From: Yoonia sp. I 8.24
Lineage (GTDB): Bacteria > Pseudomonadota > Alphaproteobacteria > Rhodobacterales > Rhodobacteraceae
Reading direction: 5' to 3'
DNA: 64,000 nucleotides
Assembly (NCBI RefSeq): GCF_022096995.1
Contig: NZ_JACXGQ010000008.1
Location: 1 to 64,000, forward strand
The notes beneath the pieces were generated by a model. The model was not told the DNA's origin. It worked only from the letters and a program-made list of their open reading frames with translations, and did not search any database. Position 1 is the first letter of the stretch. The number at the start of each line of letters is the position of its first letter. Below are positions 25,647 to 34,950 of this stretch, one piece after another. The position numbers were made by a program, and so were the translations under genes.

Positions 25647-26153
25647 ATGAGTGATGGACCGCAGGCACAGACAGGGCAAAGCCTATTATTCCTGACTGAT
25701 GAACAATTGCGTAAAGGGATCGAGGCGATGTTTTTTGCCTACCGCGGTTTTACTGCTGATCCAGATCGTATCTTAGCGGAAAAATCTTATGGGCGTGCGC
25801 ATCACCGCGCGATCCATTTTATTCATCGTAGCCCCGGAACGACGGTAAATAATCTCCTTTCTATTCTTGGTGTTACAAAGCAATCGCTGAATCGTGTGTT
25901 GCGTACATTGATAGAAGACGGTTTGGTGGCCAGCACTGTCGGCCAAAAGGACAAACGCGAACGGCATTTGCACTTAACGGCTGACGGGGCGGAATTGGAA
26001 CGTGCATTGTCGGACGCCCAGCGCGACCGGATGCGGGCGGCCTACCGCAAGGTTGGGCCGGATGCCGTGGCTGGGTTTCGGCAGGTGTTGGAGGCGATGA
26101 TGGACGATCAGACACGCCACCATTTTGAGGCGATGAAGGAAAGAACGGAATGA
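25647..26153 (+). CDS. petP: MarR-family regulator PetP
   Basis: A 168-residue winged-helix DNA-binding protein: HHRAIHFIHRSPGTTVNNLLSILGVTKQSLNRVLRTLIEDGLV holds the helix-turn-helix, and QKDKRERHLHLTADG the wing. Together with the overlapping response regulator it matches the petP-petR pair described in Rhodobacter capsulatus, where they are needed for cytochrome bc1 expression and growth. GAGGGGGAAAGCGC precedes the ATG. The petABC genes themselves are not next to it here. Confidence 0.88.
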   Translation: MSDGPQAQTGQSLLFLTDEQLRKGIEAMFFAYRGFTADPDRILAEKSYGRAHHRAIHFIHRSPGTTVNNLLSILGVTKQSLNRVLRTLIEDGLVASTVGQKDKRERHLHLTADGAELERALSDAQRDRMRAAYRKVGPDAVAGFRQVLEAMMDDQTRHHFEAMKERTE

Positions 26154-26851
26154 AGGCTGACGATGCACATCTACTCATTGTCGATGACGACGAACGCATT
26201 CGCAGCCTCTTGCGTAAATTTTTGGTCCGTAACGGTTTCTTAGTAACGACCGCACGTGATGCAGCACACGCGCGACGCATTTTATCTGGGCTTGAATTTG
26301 ACCTGATCGTTCTGGATGTGATGATGCCGGGCGAAGACGGTGTGTCGTTGTGTCGGGACCTGCGCCAAACGATCACCACCCCAATTATGTTGTTGACCGC
26401 CAAAGCCGAAACCGATGACCGGATTTCGGGGCTTGAGGCGGGGGCGGATGACTATCTTGCCAAGCCGTTTGAACCCAAAGAACTATTGCTGCGCATCAAT
26501 GCAATTTTGCGCCGCGTTCCAGAGGCAGAGCCAGCAACGGTTGCGCCAAAGGTCATGCATATGGGGCCGGTTCGCTATGATATCGAACGCGGTGAAATGT
26601 GGCGTGGCGAAGACCTCGTGCGCCTCACCGCGACCGAAAGCCAATTGATGCGGATATTCTCGGCAAGCCCAGGTGCGCCGATTTCGCGGGCGCAACTGGT
26701 CGAAGAACTCAGCCGGTCTGGCGGGCAAACCCAAGAGCGTGCCGTGGATGTGCAAATCACCCGTTTGCGCCGCAAGATCGAGGTTGATCCGAAACAACCG
26801 CGTTACCTGCAAACGGTGCGCGGAGCGGGCTATATGCTTGCGCCGGAGTAG
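26150..26851 (+). CDS. petR: OmpR-family response regulator PetR
   Basis: A 233-residue regulator. The receiver domain has the acidic pair (VDDDE), phosphorylation Asp in LIVLDVMMPG and the Lys in AKPFEPKEL. The winged-helix effector ends in RLRRKIEVDP and TVRGAGYML. The ATG overlaps the petP stop (ATGA). No histidine kinase gene is adjacent, as in Rhodobacter, so the signal reaching it is unclear. Confidence 0.92.
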   Translation: MKADDAHLLIVDDDERIRSLLRKFLVRNGFLVTTARDAAHARRILSGLEFDLIVLDVMMPGEDGVSLCRDLRQTITTPIMLLTAKAETDDRISGLEAGADDYLAKPFEPKELLLRINAILRRVPEAEPATVAPKVMHMGPVRYDIERGEMWRGEDLVRLTATESQLMRIFSASPGAPISRAQLVEELSRSGGQTQERAVDVQITRLRRKIEVDPKQPRYLQTVRGAGYMLAPE

Positions 26852-26915
26852 CGGCACCTTGGCAAAGCCCGCCTCTGGCGGGAGTATTTAAGGGAAAAAA
26901 GAAATAGGGGGGCAA

Positions 26916-27839
26916 ATGGCCACCGCATTGATTACCCATGACGCATGCTATGATCACGTCACCCCGCCCGGTCATCCAGAGCAAGTGGCCCGGTTAGACG
27001 CAGTTTTAGGAGCCGTGAAAGATCTGGATCTGATTCGGGTCAAAGCGCCTTTGGTCGCCGAAGATGATCTACTGCGCGCCCATCCGAAGGCGTATATTGA
27101 TAGCATTAAAGATGCAGGCCCCGAAAACGGCTGGGTGTCTTTGGATGCGGATACGCATATGTCTGTTGGCACGCTGCAAGCGGCATATCGTGCGGCGGGC
27201 GGCGGTGTGCGTGCCGTTGACTTGGTAATGGTGGGCGAGGTTGCAAGTGCTTTTGTTGCGACCCGCCCACCGGGCCATCACGCTGAACGTGAAACGGCGA
27301 TGGGGTTTTGTTTCTTTGGCAATACTGCGATTGCGGCGAAATATGCGTTGGGTCATCACGGGTTGGACCGTGTCGCAATTGTGGATTTTGACGTGCATCA
27401 CGGTAATGGCACCCAGGATTTGGTTGAAGAAGACCCACGTATTTTGTTTTGCTCGACCCATCAATCGCCGCTATACCCCGGCACGGGTGCCGCGCATGAA
27501 ACAGGTGTCGGTAACGTGGTGAATGTGCCTTTGCCAGAAGGGGCCGGATCAGACGCGTTTCGCACGGCGATGGAAACCCAAGTGTTCCCGCGTGTCGCTG
27601 CCTTCTCTCCGCAACTTTTGCTGATTTCCGCAGGATTTGATGCACACGAGGATGATCCATTGGCGGGGATGAAACTGCGCACAGCTGATGTTGCATGGGT
27701 GACTGAGCGCCTGTGCGATTTGGCGGATGAACATTGTGCGGGGCGCGTTGTGTCTATGCTGGAAGGTGGCTATGACCTACAGGCATTGGGTGACGCGGCG
27801 CGTGCCCATATCAGCGTATTAGAGGAAAGAGGCCGATGA
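26916..27839 (+). CDS. Histone-deacetylase-family amidohydrolase
   Basis: A 307-residue zinc-dependent deacetylase of the arginase/HDAC fold. Visible are RPPGHHAE (catalytic His pair), IVDFDVHHGNGTQ (zinc Asp and His), ISAGFDAHEDDPLAGM (second zinc Asp), and LEGGYDLQAL. Bacterial relatives act on acetylated polyamines, acetoin or small molecules. The substrate is not known. GGGGGG lies before the ATG. It overlaps xseB by four bases and heads the isoprenoid operon. Confidence 0.92.
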   Translation: MATALITHDACYDHVTPPGHPEQVARLDAVLGAVKDLDLIRVKAPLVAEDDLLRAHPKAYIDSIKDAGPENGWVSLDADTHMSVGTLQAAYRAAGGGVRAVDLVMVGEVASAFVATRPPGHHAERETAMGFCFFGNTAIAAKYALGHHGLDRVAIVDFDVHHGNGTQDLVEEDPRILFCSTHQSPLYPGTGAAHETGVGNVVNVPLPEGAGSDAFRTAMETQVFPRVAAFSPQLLLISAGFDAHEDDPLAGMKLRTADVAWVTERLCDLADEHCAGRVVSMLEGGYDLQALGDAARAHISVLEERGR

Positions 27840-28072
27840 CCACGCCAGTCGAAGAAATGAGCTTTGAAGACGCGATGAAAGAGCTGGAGGCCGTTGTCGG
27901 TCAGCTGGAACGCGGGGATGTGGCGCTTGATCAATCGATTGCCCTCTACGAACGTGGTGCTGCATTGAAAGCGCGCTGCGAGGCGCAGTTGAAAGCGGCC
28001 GAAGAAAAAGTTGCCAAGATTGCCTTTGATGAAAACGGTACCCCCAAAGGGACCGCGCCGCTTGATGGCTGA
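27836..28072 (+). CDS. xseB: Exodeoxyribonuclease VII small subunit
   Basis: A 78-residue protein; with XseA it forms the nuclease that degrades single-stranded DNA into acid-soluble pieces. The family core is FEDAMKELEAVVGQLERGDVALDQSIALYERG. Overlaps the deacetylase stop (ATGA) and the ispA start by eight bases. The order xseB-ispA-dxs is widely conserved in proteobacteria. Confidence 0.95.
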   Translation: MTTPVEEMSFEDAMKELEAVVGQLERGDVALDQSIALYERGAALKARCEAQLKAAEEKVAKIAFDENGTPKGTAPLDG

Positions 28073-28928
28073 TACCTTTCGATCTGCGCTGGGCGAAGCC
28101 GCAGCGCTGACGCAATCCTATATTGCAGCGGTTTTGGCCGACCAGCCAGGGACTATCGCGCAGGGTATGATCTATGCGACTCAAGGCGGCAAAGCGCTGC
28201 GCGCCTTTCTGGTGCTGGAATCCGCCAGATTGCATGGTGTGACGACAGCCCTGCCCGCAGCGGCAGCGATTGAATGTATGCACGCCTATTCTTTGGTGCA
28301 TGATGATCTGCCCTGCATGGATGATGATAACTTGCGGCGCGGCCTGCCGACGGTACATGTGAAATGGGATGAGGCGACGGCTGTGCTTGTCGGTGATGCT
28401 TTGCAGGCGATGGCATTTGAGTGCGTGTTGCAGGTGGATGCTGCCGCTGATGCACGTATTTTGCTTGCACAGACTCTGGCCCAAGCATCTGGCGTTCGCG
28501 GCATGGTGGGCGGTCAGGCGGCTGATATTGCTGCGGAAACCGCGCATATACCGTTGAGCTTGGACGAAATCACTGCGTTGCAGGCTGGTAAAACCGGGGC
28601 GTTGATCAATTGGTCGGCAATGTCTGGCGCGCGGTTGGCCCAAGCAGATGCATCTGCGTTACAACGCTATGGCGATGCGCTGGGCCTTGCGTTTCAGATT
28701 TGGGATGATGTGTTGGATGTGATCGGCGATGCGGATCAGGTCGGCAAGGCCGTTGGCAAAGATGCGGATGCGGGCAAGGCGACATTTGTTTCTTTGCTAG
28801 GTCTTGATGGGGCGAAACGCCGCGCAAGTGATCTGGTGCAAGAGGCTTGCGATGCGCTATCTATCTATGGCGACGACGCCGATACGTTAAAAGAAGCCGC
28901 GCGTTTTGTGATTGCGCGGACGCACTAA
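28065..28928 (+). CDS. ispA: Polyprenyl (farnesyl/geranylgeranyl) diphosphate synthase
   Basis: It condenses isopentenyl diphosphate with allylic diphosphates to give farnesyl diphosphate (or a longer chain). The first Asp-rich motif is DDLPCMDDDNLRRG, the second WDDVLDV, with GGKALRAF near the N-terminus and QAGKTGALI in between. The DDxxxxD form and the region before it fit the type II farnesyl/geranyl synthases of bacteria. The ATG at 28065 gives 287 residues; a longer frame from 28011 only reads xseB sequence. Confidence 0.93.
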   Translation: MADTFRSALGEAAALTQSYIAAVLADQPGTIAQGMIYATQGGKALRAFLVLESARLHGVTTALPAAAAIECMHAYSLVHDDLPCMDDDNLRRGLPTVHVKWDEATAVLVGDALQAMAFECVLQVDAAADARILLAQTLAQASGVRGMVGGQAADIAAETAHIPLSLDEITALQAGKTGALINWSAMSGARLAQADASALQRYGDALGLAFQIWDDVLDVIGDADQVGKAVGKDADAGKATFVSLLGLDGAKRRASDLVQEACDALSIYGDDADTLKEAARFVIARTH

Positions 28929-28940
28929 AGGGTAGCGACG

Positions 28941-30854
28941 ATGACCAGCCAGCCACATACACCCGTTTTGGACCGTGTGAACACGCCAGCGGATATGAAG
29001 CAACTGACGGATGCCGAATTGCGCCAATTGGCCGATGATCTACGGGCCGAAACGATCGCCGCTGTCTCTGTCACTGGTGGTCACCTTGGCGCGGGCCTTG
29101 GCGTTGTCGAAATGACGGTCGCGATGCATGCGGTGTTTGATACCCCGAAAGATAAGATCATTTGGGATGTATCGCACCAATGCTATCCGCATAAAATCCT
29201 GACAGGACGGCGTGACCGTATCCGTACCCTGCGCACAGAAGGCGGGTTGTCGGGGTTCACCAAGCGCTCTGAAAGCCCCTATGACCCCTTTGGCGCGGCC
29301 CATTCGAGCACGTCGATTTCTGCGGCGTTGGGTTTTGCCGTAGCGCGTGATTTGGGCGGCGAAGGTGGCGATGCGATTGCCGTGATTGGCGACGGTGCGA
29401 TGTCGGCCGGTATGGCTTATGAGGCGCTGAATAACGCCGGTCATCTGGGAAAGCGTTTGATCGTGATCCTAAACGACAACGAAATGTCGATTGCCCCACC
29501 GACAGGTGCGATGTCGTCGTATCTATCGCGGCTTTACGCAGGCGAACCATTTCAAGAATTCAAGGCGGCGGCCAAAGGGGCAGTGTCACTGCTGCCCGAA
29601 CCATTTCGTGAAGGCGCGCGGCGTGCTAAAGATATGCTCAAGCATATGACCGTTGGCGGCACCTTGTTCGAGGAACTGGGCTTTTCTTACCTTGGCCCCA
29701 TTGATGGGCACGACATGGATCAACTCTTGTCCGTATTGCGCACCGTCAAAGATCGCGCAGACGGCCCAATTCTGATCCACGCGATTACCAAAAAGGGCAA
29801 AGGCTATGCCCCCGCCGAGGGCGCCGACGATAAAGGGCATGCGCGCGGCAAGTTTGATGTGATCACTGGCGAACAGAAAAAAGCGCCGAGCAATGCACCG
29901 TCGTATACATCTGTTTTTTCGGATACGCTGATCAAACTAGCAGCGGACGATCCGAAAATTTGCGCGGTGACGGCGGCGATGCCTGATGGCACCGGGTTGG
30001 ACCGCTTTATGGCACGCTATGCTAGCCGGTGTTTTGATGTCGGCATTGCAGAGCAGCACGCGGTGACATTCTGCGCGGGGCTTGCTGCAGGGGGGATGCG
30101 CCCATTTTGTGCGCTGTATTCGACCTTCCTGCAACGTGGTTACGATCAGGTTGTACATGATGTGGCGATCCAGCGCTTGCCAGTCCGTTTTGCGATTGAT
30201 CGCGCTGGGCTTGTCGGTGCGGATGGCGCGACCCATGCCGGAGCCTTTGATGTGGCGTTTCTTGCGAACCTGCCGGGAATCGTTGTGATGGCCGCTGCGG
30301 ATGAAGCTGAGTTAGTGCGTATGGTCGCAACAGCCGCCGCCTATGATGATGGCCCGATTGCGTTCCGTTTTCCGCGCGGCGAAGGTGTTGGCGTCGAGAT
30401 ACCACAAAACCCAGACCTGTTGGAAATCGGCAAAGGCCGCATGATCACGCAAGGATCGCGGGTTGCGATCCTGTCATTCGGGACACGCCTACAAGAAGTT
30501 ACCGCCGCGAGTGAAGCGCTTTCTGCCAAAGGAATTACACCAACGGTCGCAGATGCGCGTTTCGCCAAGCCGTTGGATAAGGACATGATCCTTAAACTTG
30601 CCGCTGACCACGAGGCGCTGATCTGCATCGAAGAAGGCAGCGTCGGCGGTTTTGGATCGCATGTTGCGCAAATGCTTTCGGATGAGGGCGTGTTCGATCA
30701 GGGCCTGAAATTCCGGTCCATGGTTTTACCTGATACGTTCATCGATCAGGCCAGCCCCCGCGCGATGTATGATACCGCCGGGCTGAATGCCTCAGATATC
30801 GAAGCGAAGGTTTTGGATGTGCTCGGGGTGGCGAGTCTGGAAAAGCGGGCTTAA
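28941..30854 (+). CDS. dxs: 1-deoxy-D-xylulose-5-phosphate synthase
   Basis: First enzyme of the MEP isoprenoid pathway: pyruvate plus glyceraldehyde 3-phosphate give DXP with thiamine diphosphate. At 637 residues it has normal length. Motifs: [49 protein letters not shown] (thiamine diphosphate), [22 protein letters not shown] (catalytic Glu), and FPRGEGVG. It follows ispA by 12 bases, so substrate supply and prenyl chain synthesis are co-expressed. Confidence 0.98.
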   Translation: MTSQPHTPVLDRVNTPADMKQLTDAELRQLADDLRAETIAAVSVTGGHLGAGLGVVEMTVAMHAVFDTPKDKIIWDVSHQCYPHKILTGRRDRIRTLRTEGGLSGFTKRSESPYDPFGAAHSSTSISAALGFAVARDLGGEGGDAIAVIGDGAMSAGMAYEALNNAGHLGKRLIVILNDNEMSIAPPTGAMSSYLSRLYAGEPFQEFKAAAKGAVSLLPEPFREGARRAKDMLKHMTVGGTLFEELGFSYLGPIDGHDMDQLLSVLRTVKDRADGPILIHAITKKGKGYAPAEGADDKGHARGKFDVITGEQKKAPSNAPSYTSVFSDTLIKLAADDPKICAVTAAMPDGTGLDRFMARYASRCFDVGIAEQHAVTFCAGLAAGGMRPFCALYSTFLQRGYDQVVHDVAIQRLPVRFAIDRAGLVGADGATHAGAFDVAFLANLPGIVVMAAADEAELVRMVATAAAYDDGPIAFRFPRGEGVGVEIPQNPDLLEIGKGRMITQGSRVAILSFGTRLQEVTAASEALSAKGITPTVADARFAKPLDKDMILKLAADHEALICIEEGSVGGFGSHVAQMLSDEGVFDQGLKFRSMVLPDTFIDQASPRAMYDTAGLNASDIEAKVLDVLGVASLEKRA

Positions 30855-30860
30855 CCGTAG

Positions 30861-31637
30861 CTATTTATCCAGACCGGCTAACCGCTTTTCAATCGCGTCC
30901 AGTTTGGCCATCACGTCGTCACGGTAAGCATCTGTCGCGGCGTTGTCTTCTTCGGCGTGGGCGTCTTGCATCGAATTGACGATCAAACCGACCAGCAGGT
31001 TCACAACGGCAAATGTTGTGACCAAGATGAAGGGTACAAAAAACGCCCAAGCGTATGGGTAGACTTCCATGATGGGGCGGACGATTCCCATCGACCAGCT
31101 TTCGAGTGTCATGATCTGAAATAGAGAATAACCCGATTGGCCCAGACTGCCGAACCATTCCGGGAAGCTATCGCCGAATAGTTTTGTCGCCATGACGGAC
31201 CCGATATAAAAGACGATGCCCATCAGCAGGAATACGGATCCCATGCCGGGCAGAGCGGTAATGAACCCTTCGACGACACGCCGCAGAGACGGCACCACAG
31301 AGATAACGCGCATCACGCGAAAGATACGCAACGCACGCAGCACCGACAAGCCGCCGCCGCCGGGCAGCAGCGATACGCCGACAATCACAAAGTCAAAGAT
31401 GTTCCAGCCGCTGCGAAAAAATCGCGGCCCAGAAGCAAAGAGCTTGGCCAGCAATTCGATCACAAAAATGGTCAAACACAGCTGGTCCAACAAGGTGATC
31501 AACCTGCCGACGCGCGCCATCAATGGTTTTGAAGTTTCGAGCCCAAGGATAATGGCATTAAACACAATCACGCCGATGATCAGGTTAACAAACAGAGGCG
31601 TGTTCAGCAGTGTTGCAGTTCTTTGGCGCAAAGTCAT
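30861..31637 (-). CDS. Voltage-gated sodium channel (NaChBac/NavAb type)
   Basis: A six-helix subunit of about 258 residues that would form homotetramers in the inner membrane. S4 carries Arg at every third position (Arg101, 104, 107, 110). The pore loop has TLESWS (177-182), the sodium-selective filter known from NaChBac and NavAb. S6 is NLLVGLIVNSMQ, and a short coiled coil at the C-terminus (DAIEKRLAGL) fits tetramer assembly. The ATG at 31637 has AGGGA upstream; a longer form to 31715 is possible. It is convergent with dxs. Confidence 0.9.
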   Translation of the reverse strand: MTLRQRTATLLNTPLFVNLIIGVIVFNAIILGLETSKPLMARVGRLITLLDQLCLTIFVIELLAKLFASGPRFFRSGWNIFDFVIVGVSLLPGGGGLSVLRALRIFRVMRVISVVPSLRRVVEGFITALPGMGSVFLLMGIVFYIGSVMATKLFGDSFPEWFGSLGQSGYSLFQIMTLESWSMGIVRPIMEVYPYAWAFFVPFILVTTFAVVNLLVGLIVNSMQDAHAEEDNAATDAYRDDVMAKLDAIEKRLAGLDK

Positions 31638-31827
31638 GTCGTGTCCCTTAGGTGCAAAAACAGGATCGATATGCGGTCTTTGGCTGTGATCGGCAAGGGT
31701 TAGCTCGGTCTGCATGGGCAGATTGACGCCTGCGCATTGGCTCGCGGTGGATTTTGCAGCAGACGCTGCGTCATCATAGACGCCTCGCGAAATTCAACGC
31801 AACGTCCCTGCACGAGGAGGAATTCAT

Positions 31828-32481
31828 ATGGCGCGCTTTATTCATTTCTACCGCTGGGCGGTATTCTTGCTGGCGGGGGGCTATGTTCTGCGGACACTGG
31901 TCTTTGGCGGCTATGATGGTTTTGGAGGGCCCGCCCGTTATCTGACGATCTGGGCGCTGTTTGCATCGTTCTTTGCAGCCAGCCGCATGATGGCGATTCA
32001 AGAAGGCCGTTCTGACAAGCGTTGGGACGGCTTCGTTTGCATGACATCGGTCATCAACGCGATGGTCGTATTCTTGTTTTGGCGCCTGTATTTTGGTGAT
32101 CCAACTTCGGTGACCAGCGATGGCCAATTGATGGCATGGCACCTTGAGCTCTATTTGCATTTGTTCGGGCCATTGCTGCAGCTTATTGATACGATCTTTA
32201 TTCACCGCAGTTATCGGCGTTTAGCACCTGCATTCGCGTGGTTGGTTGGGGTGATTGGCAGTTATGTTCTTTGGGCTGAATTTGTTGTGGGTCCGCTGAA
32301 TCCATCGCCCGTTGGTACCGTGACGAGCGGTTTGCCCTACCGTTTCTTGAACGATCTCGAACTGCCGCAGCGCATGGTATTCTACGGATCAAACATCGCC
32401 ATCGCGATTGTGTTGCTGCTGCTGTTTGCGGCAATCGCGTGGGGTGTTAGGCGGGCTTTTCCTGTGCCAGCAGCGCCTTAA
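31828..32481 (+). CDS. Six-helix membrane protein, possibly FAR-17a/AIG1-like
   Basis: The 217-residue product has about six hydrophobic segments. Conserved-looking polar residues within membrane parts (His in WHLELYLHLFGPLLQLID, FIHRSY) recall the Thr/His hydrolase family FAR-17a/AIG1, but the match is weak and by eye. GAGGAGGA lies before the ATG. The 3' end overlaps the convergent epimerase-like gene by 35 bases. Confidence 0.6.
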   Translation: MARFIHFYRWAVFLLAGGYVLRTLVFGGYDGFGGPARYLTIWALFASFFAASRMMAIQEGRSDKRWDGFVCMTSVINAMVVFLFWRLYFGDPTSVTSDGQLMAWHLELYLHLFGPLLQLIDTIFIHRSYRRLAPAFAWLVGVIGSYVLWAEFVVGPLNPSPVGTVTSGLPYRFLNDLELPQRMVFYGSNIAIAIVLLLLFAAIAWGVRRAFPVPAAP

Positions 32482-33295
32482 GTCCGGATCGATAATCGGG
32501 ATATAGAAGTTTCACACCCAGCTCAGATTTGATCCTGTCGTTACGCACTTTCTTGCTTTCAGCATAAAAACTGCGCGCCATCGGGGTCATCTCGGCGGTT
32601 TCGAAATCTATCGCAGGCGGCAACGGCAGGCCTAATAGGTCGGCCGCGTAGCCCATCACATCTTGCGGCGGGGCGGGGTCGTCATCGCAAACATTGTAGA
32701 TCGCACCGGGGTTTGGACGGGCCATCGAGGCCGCGAGCACTTGGGCGATGTCATCGACGTGGGTGCGGCTAAAAACTTGGTTCTCTTTGATAATCCGGCG
32801 GGCTGTACCATTGCGTACTTTCGCGAACGGACCGCGGCCGGGGCCATAGATGCCCGCAAGCCGGAAGATATGCAGCGGAATATCGGGGATCGCGGCCCAA
32901 GCGGCCTCTGCCTTGACCCGCGCGATGCCGCGTTTGGTTGCAGGGGACAGCGCGGTCGTTTCATCGACCCAACCGCCGTTATGATCGCCGTAAACACCGG
33001 TAGTAGACAGGTAGCCCACCCATTTGAATTGTGCTGCACGGGCGGTAATTTCGTCTTGCAGTGCGGCCAATACCGGGTCGCCGGCCGCATCGGGGGCGAT
33101 AGAAATCAAAAGATGTGTCGCCGCATCCAGTGCGGCCGTCATATCCGTTCCCGGCCATTGCACGATTTGCGCGCCGTCGGCCGGGGTGGGCTCACCCCGG
33201 GTTGTGCCCAAAATGCTGTGGCCTTGTTGGAGCAAAACACGCCCGAGCGCTTGGGCGCTATAGCCGTATCCAAATGTCAAAACCGAATATTTCAT
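32447..33295 (-). CDS. NAD(P)-dependent epimerase/SDR family protein (YeeZ-like)
   Basis: A 282-residue extended-SDR protein. The nucleotide loop is TFGYGYSAQALG (residues 5-16), unusual in having GYGYSA in place of GATGFI, as in E. coli YeeZ. WVGYLSTTGVYGD holds the Ser/Tyr, HIFRLAGIYGPGRG follows, then the RTHVDDIAQVL strand. Function not established for the family. ATG at 33295 begins exactly before the first strand. It is divergent from preT. Confidence 0.85.
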   Translation of the reverse strand: MKYSVLTFGYGYSAQALGRVLLQQGHSILGTTRGEPTPADGAQIVQWPGTDMTAALDAATHLLISIAPDAAGDPVLAALQDEITARAAQFKWVGYLSTTGVYGDHNGGWVDETTALSPATKRGIARVKAEAAWAAIPDIPLHIFRLAGIYGPGRGPFAKVRNGTARRIIKENQVFSRTHVDDIAQVLAASMARPNPGAIYNVCDDDPAPPQDVMGYAADLLGLPLPPAIDFETAEMTPMARSFYAESKKVRNDRIKSELGVKLLYPDYRSGLKALLAQEKPA

Positions 33296-33549
33296 GTGTC
33301 TTAGGTGCCGGAGTGGAGGGGGGTTCGCAAGTCCGGTGGGCACAATACGACCCAAATATTTCATGGACTCGTCTAGGGTTTGGTGAATATTTCGACGCCT
33401 TTGCTTTGCAATTTCGGACTGACTTCGCGAACAGTCGCGGGAATAAGGTAAATGATGTTCCGGGTAGTATTCTGAAACATAAAGATAAAATGTTATTGAG
33501 TAGGATCTGTGTGCTCTGACGAGTTCAAATTATTTCCCAAATTCAAAAA
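33296..33549. other. Intergenic region between the SDR gene and preT
   Basis: No credible gene. It contains a short inverted repeat cgcga/tcgcg near 33427 and an A+T-rich right half leading to the candidate RutR site. Promoters for both divergent genes must lie here. Confidence 0.4.
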
Positions 33550-33565
33550 TTTACCATTTGATAAA
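33550..33565 (+). promoter_or_regulatory. Candidate RutR operator upstream of preT
   Basis: TTTACCATTTGATAAA matches 11 of 14 specified bases of the RutR palindrome TTGACCA-N2-TGGTCAA and is itself an imperfect inverted repeat. It lies about 50 bases before the preT start. A better copy stands at 37035. Confidence 0.45.
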
Positions 33566-33614
33566 AAATAAACCTGTGCAAAGCTACGCGAACAAGCCAC
33601 GACAGGAAGATCAA

Positions 33615-34949
33615 ATGTCCAGCCAAATGACTCCGGGTATCGCCGCAGCGCGATTACCTTCTGAAACCGTCGAGACTCACTTCGCGGATTTGCACGCTCC
33701 ACTTGCCCCGCACGAGGCCTCCGTCGCCGCAGATCGCTGCTATTTTTGCCATGATGCGCCCTGCATGACGGCTTGCCCGACGTCGATTGATATTCCGCTG
33801 TTTATTCGCCAGATCAGCACCGGCACTGCCGAGGCGGCAGCGAAAACGATTTTCGATCAGAACATTCTTGGCGGTATGTGCGCCCGCGTTTGTCCGACAG
33901 AAGAGCTCTGTGAACAAGCCTGCGTGCGCGAAGCCGCTGAAGGTAAACCGGTTGAAATTGGCCGCCTGCAACGCCACGCGACGGATAAGCTGATGGCAAA
34001 GCAAAGCCACCCTTACGATCGTGCAGCGGCCACCGGTAAGACCGTCGCCGTTGTTGGTGCCGGACCTGCCGGGCTGGCAAGCGCGCACCGTCTTGCGATG
34101 CTTGGCCATGATGTTGCGATGTTTGATGCGCTGCCAAAATCAGGTGGGCTAAACGAATATGGAATCGCTGCCTACAAATCGACGGATGACTTTGCTGCGC
34201 GCGAAGTTGACTGGCTGCTGGGCATTGGTGGGATAACGGTTGAAAACGGCAAACGGTTGGGCGCGGATCTGTCGCTTGACCAGTTGCAGGCGGATTTCGA
34301 CGCTGTCTTCCTTGCGGTTGGTCTGGGCGGCGTAAACGCGCTGCACACCCCCGGTGAAGACAAGAACGGCGTCGAAGATGCTGTTGATTTCATCAAAGCA
34401 CTGCGTCAATCCAGTGACCTGACCAAATTGCCCGTTGGCCGCGATGTCGTTGTGATCGGGGGTGGTATGACCGCCGTGGATGCGGCTGTGCAGTCCAAAC
34501 TGCTTGGTGCGCAGAACGTCACAATCGCCTATCGTCGTGGCCGTGAAGGTATGAGCGCAAGCTCCTATGAACAAGATCTTGCTGCCTCTAAGGGCGTGCG
34601 GTTGATGTTCAACGTTCAACCTGTCGCACTGCGCGGCAATGGCACAGTGCGCGAGGTTGAACTGGAATACACAAGTGATGATGGCAACGGTCTGAAAGGT
34701 ACCGGTGAAATGATCCGGTTGCAGGCCGATCAAGTGTTTAAGGCTATTGGCCAGACGCTTGAAACCGACGCTGGGCTTGAATTGTCAGGCCGCAAAATCG
34801 CGGTGACCGAAACCGGGCGCACCAGCGTTGCAGGTGTTTGGGCCGGCGGCGATTGCGCAAGCGGCGGTGATGATTTGACGGTCACTGCCGTTGCCGAAGG
34901 TCGCGACGCGGCAATGGATATTCATGCAACCTTGATGGGGAGCAACTAA
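33615..34949 (+). CDS. preT: Dihydropyrimidine dehydrogenase (NAD+), PreT subunit
   Basis: The NAD(H)/FAD-dependent half of the enzyme that reduces uracil and thymine to dihydro forms, feeding electrons to PreA. The Fe-S domain shows CYFCHDAPCMTACPT and CARVCPTEELCEQAC. FAD and NAD(P) loops are VVGAGPAGLASAHRLA and VIGGGMTAVDAAVQ; the end has AGVWAGGDCASGGDDLTVTA. Homologous in layout to GltD. The ATG at 33615 has AGGAAG upstream and gives 444 residues. preA starts two bases after the stop. Confidence 0.94.
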   Translation: MSSQMTPGIAAARLPSETVETHFADLHAPLAPHEASVAADRCYFCHDAPCMTACPTSIDIPLFIRQISTGTAEAAAKTIFDQNILGGMCARVCPTEELCEQACVREAAEGKPVEIGRLQRHATDKLMAKQSHPYDRAAATGKTVAVVGAGPAGLASAHRLAMLGHDVAMFDALPKSGGLNEYGIAAYKSTDDFAAREVDWLLGIGGITVENGKRLGADLSLDQLQADFDAVFLAVGLGGVNALHTPGEDKNGVEDAVDFIKALRQSSDLTKLPVGRDVVVIGGGMTAVDAAVQSKLLGAQNVTIAYRRGREGMSASSYEQDLAASKGVRLMFNVQPVALRGNGTVREVELEYTSDDGNGLKGTGEMIRLQADQVFKAIGQTLETDAGLELSGRKIAVTETGRTSVAGVWAGGDCASGGDDLTVTAVAEGRDAAMDIHATLMGSN

Positions 34950-34950
34950 A

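Noticed and set aside
27819-28643. 274-codon reverse ORF over xseB and ispA
   Set aside because: It spans two well-identified genes on the other strand and has no protein-like pattern.
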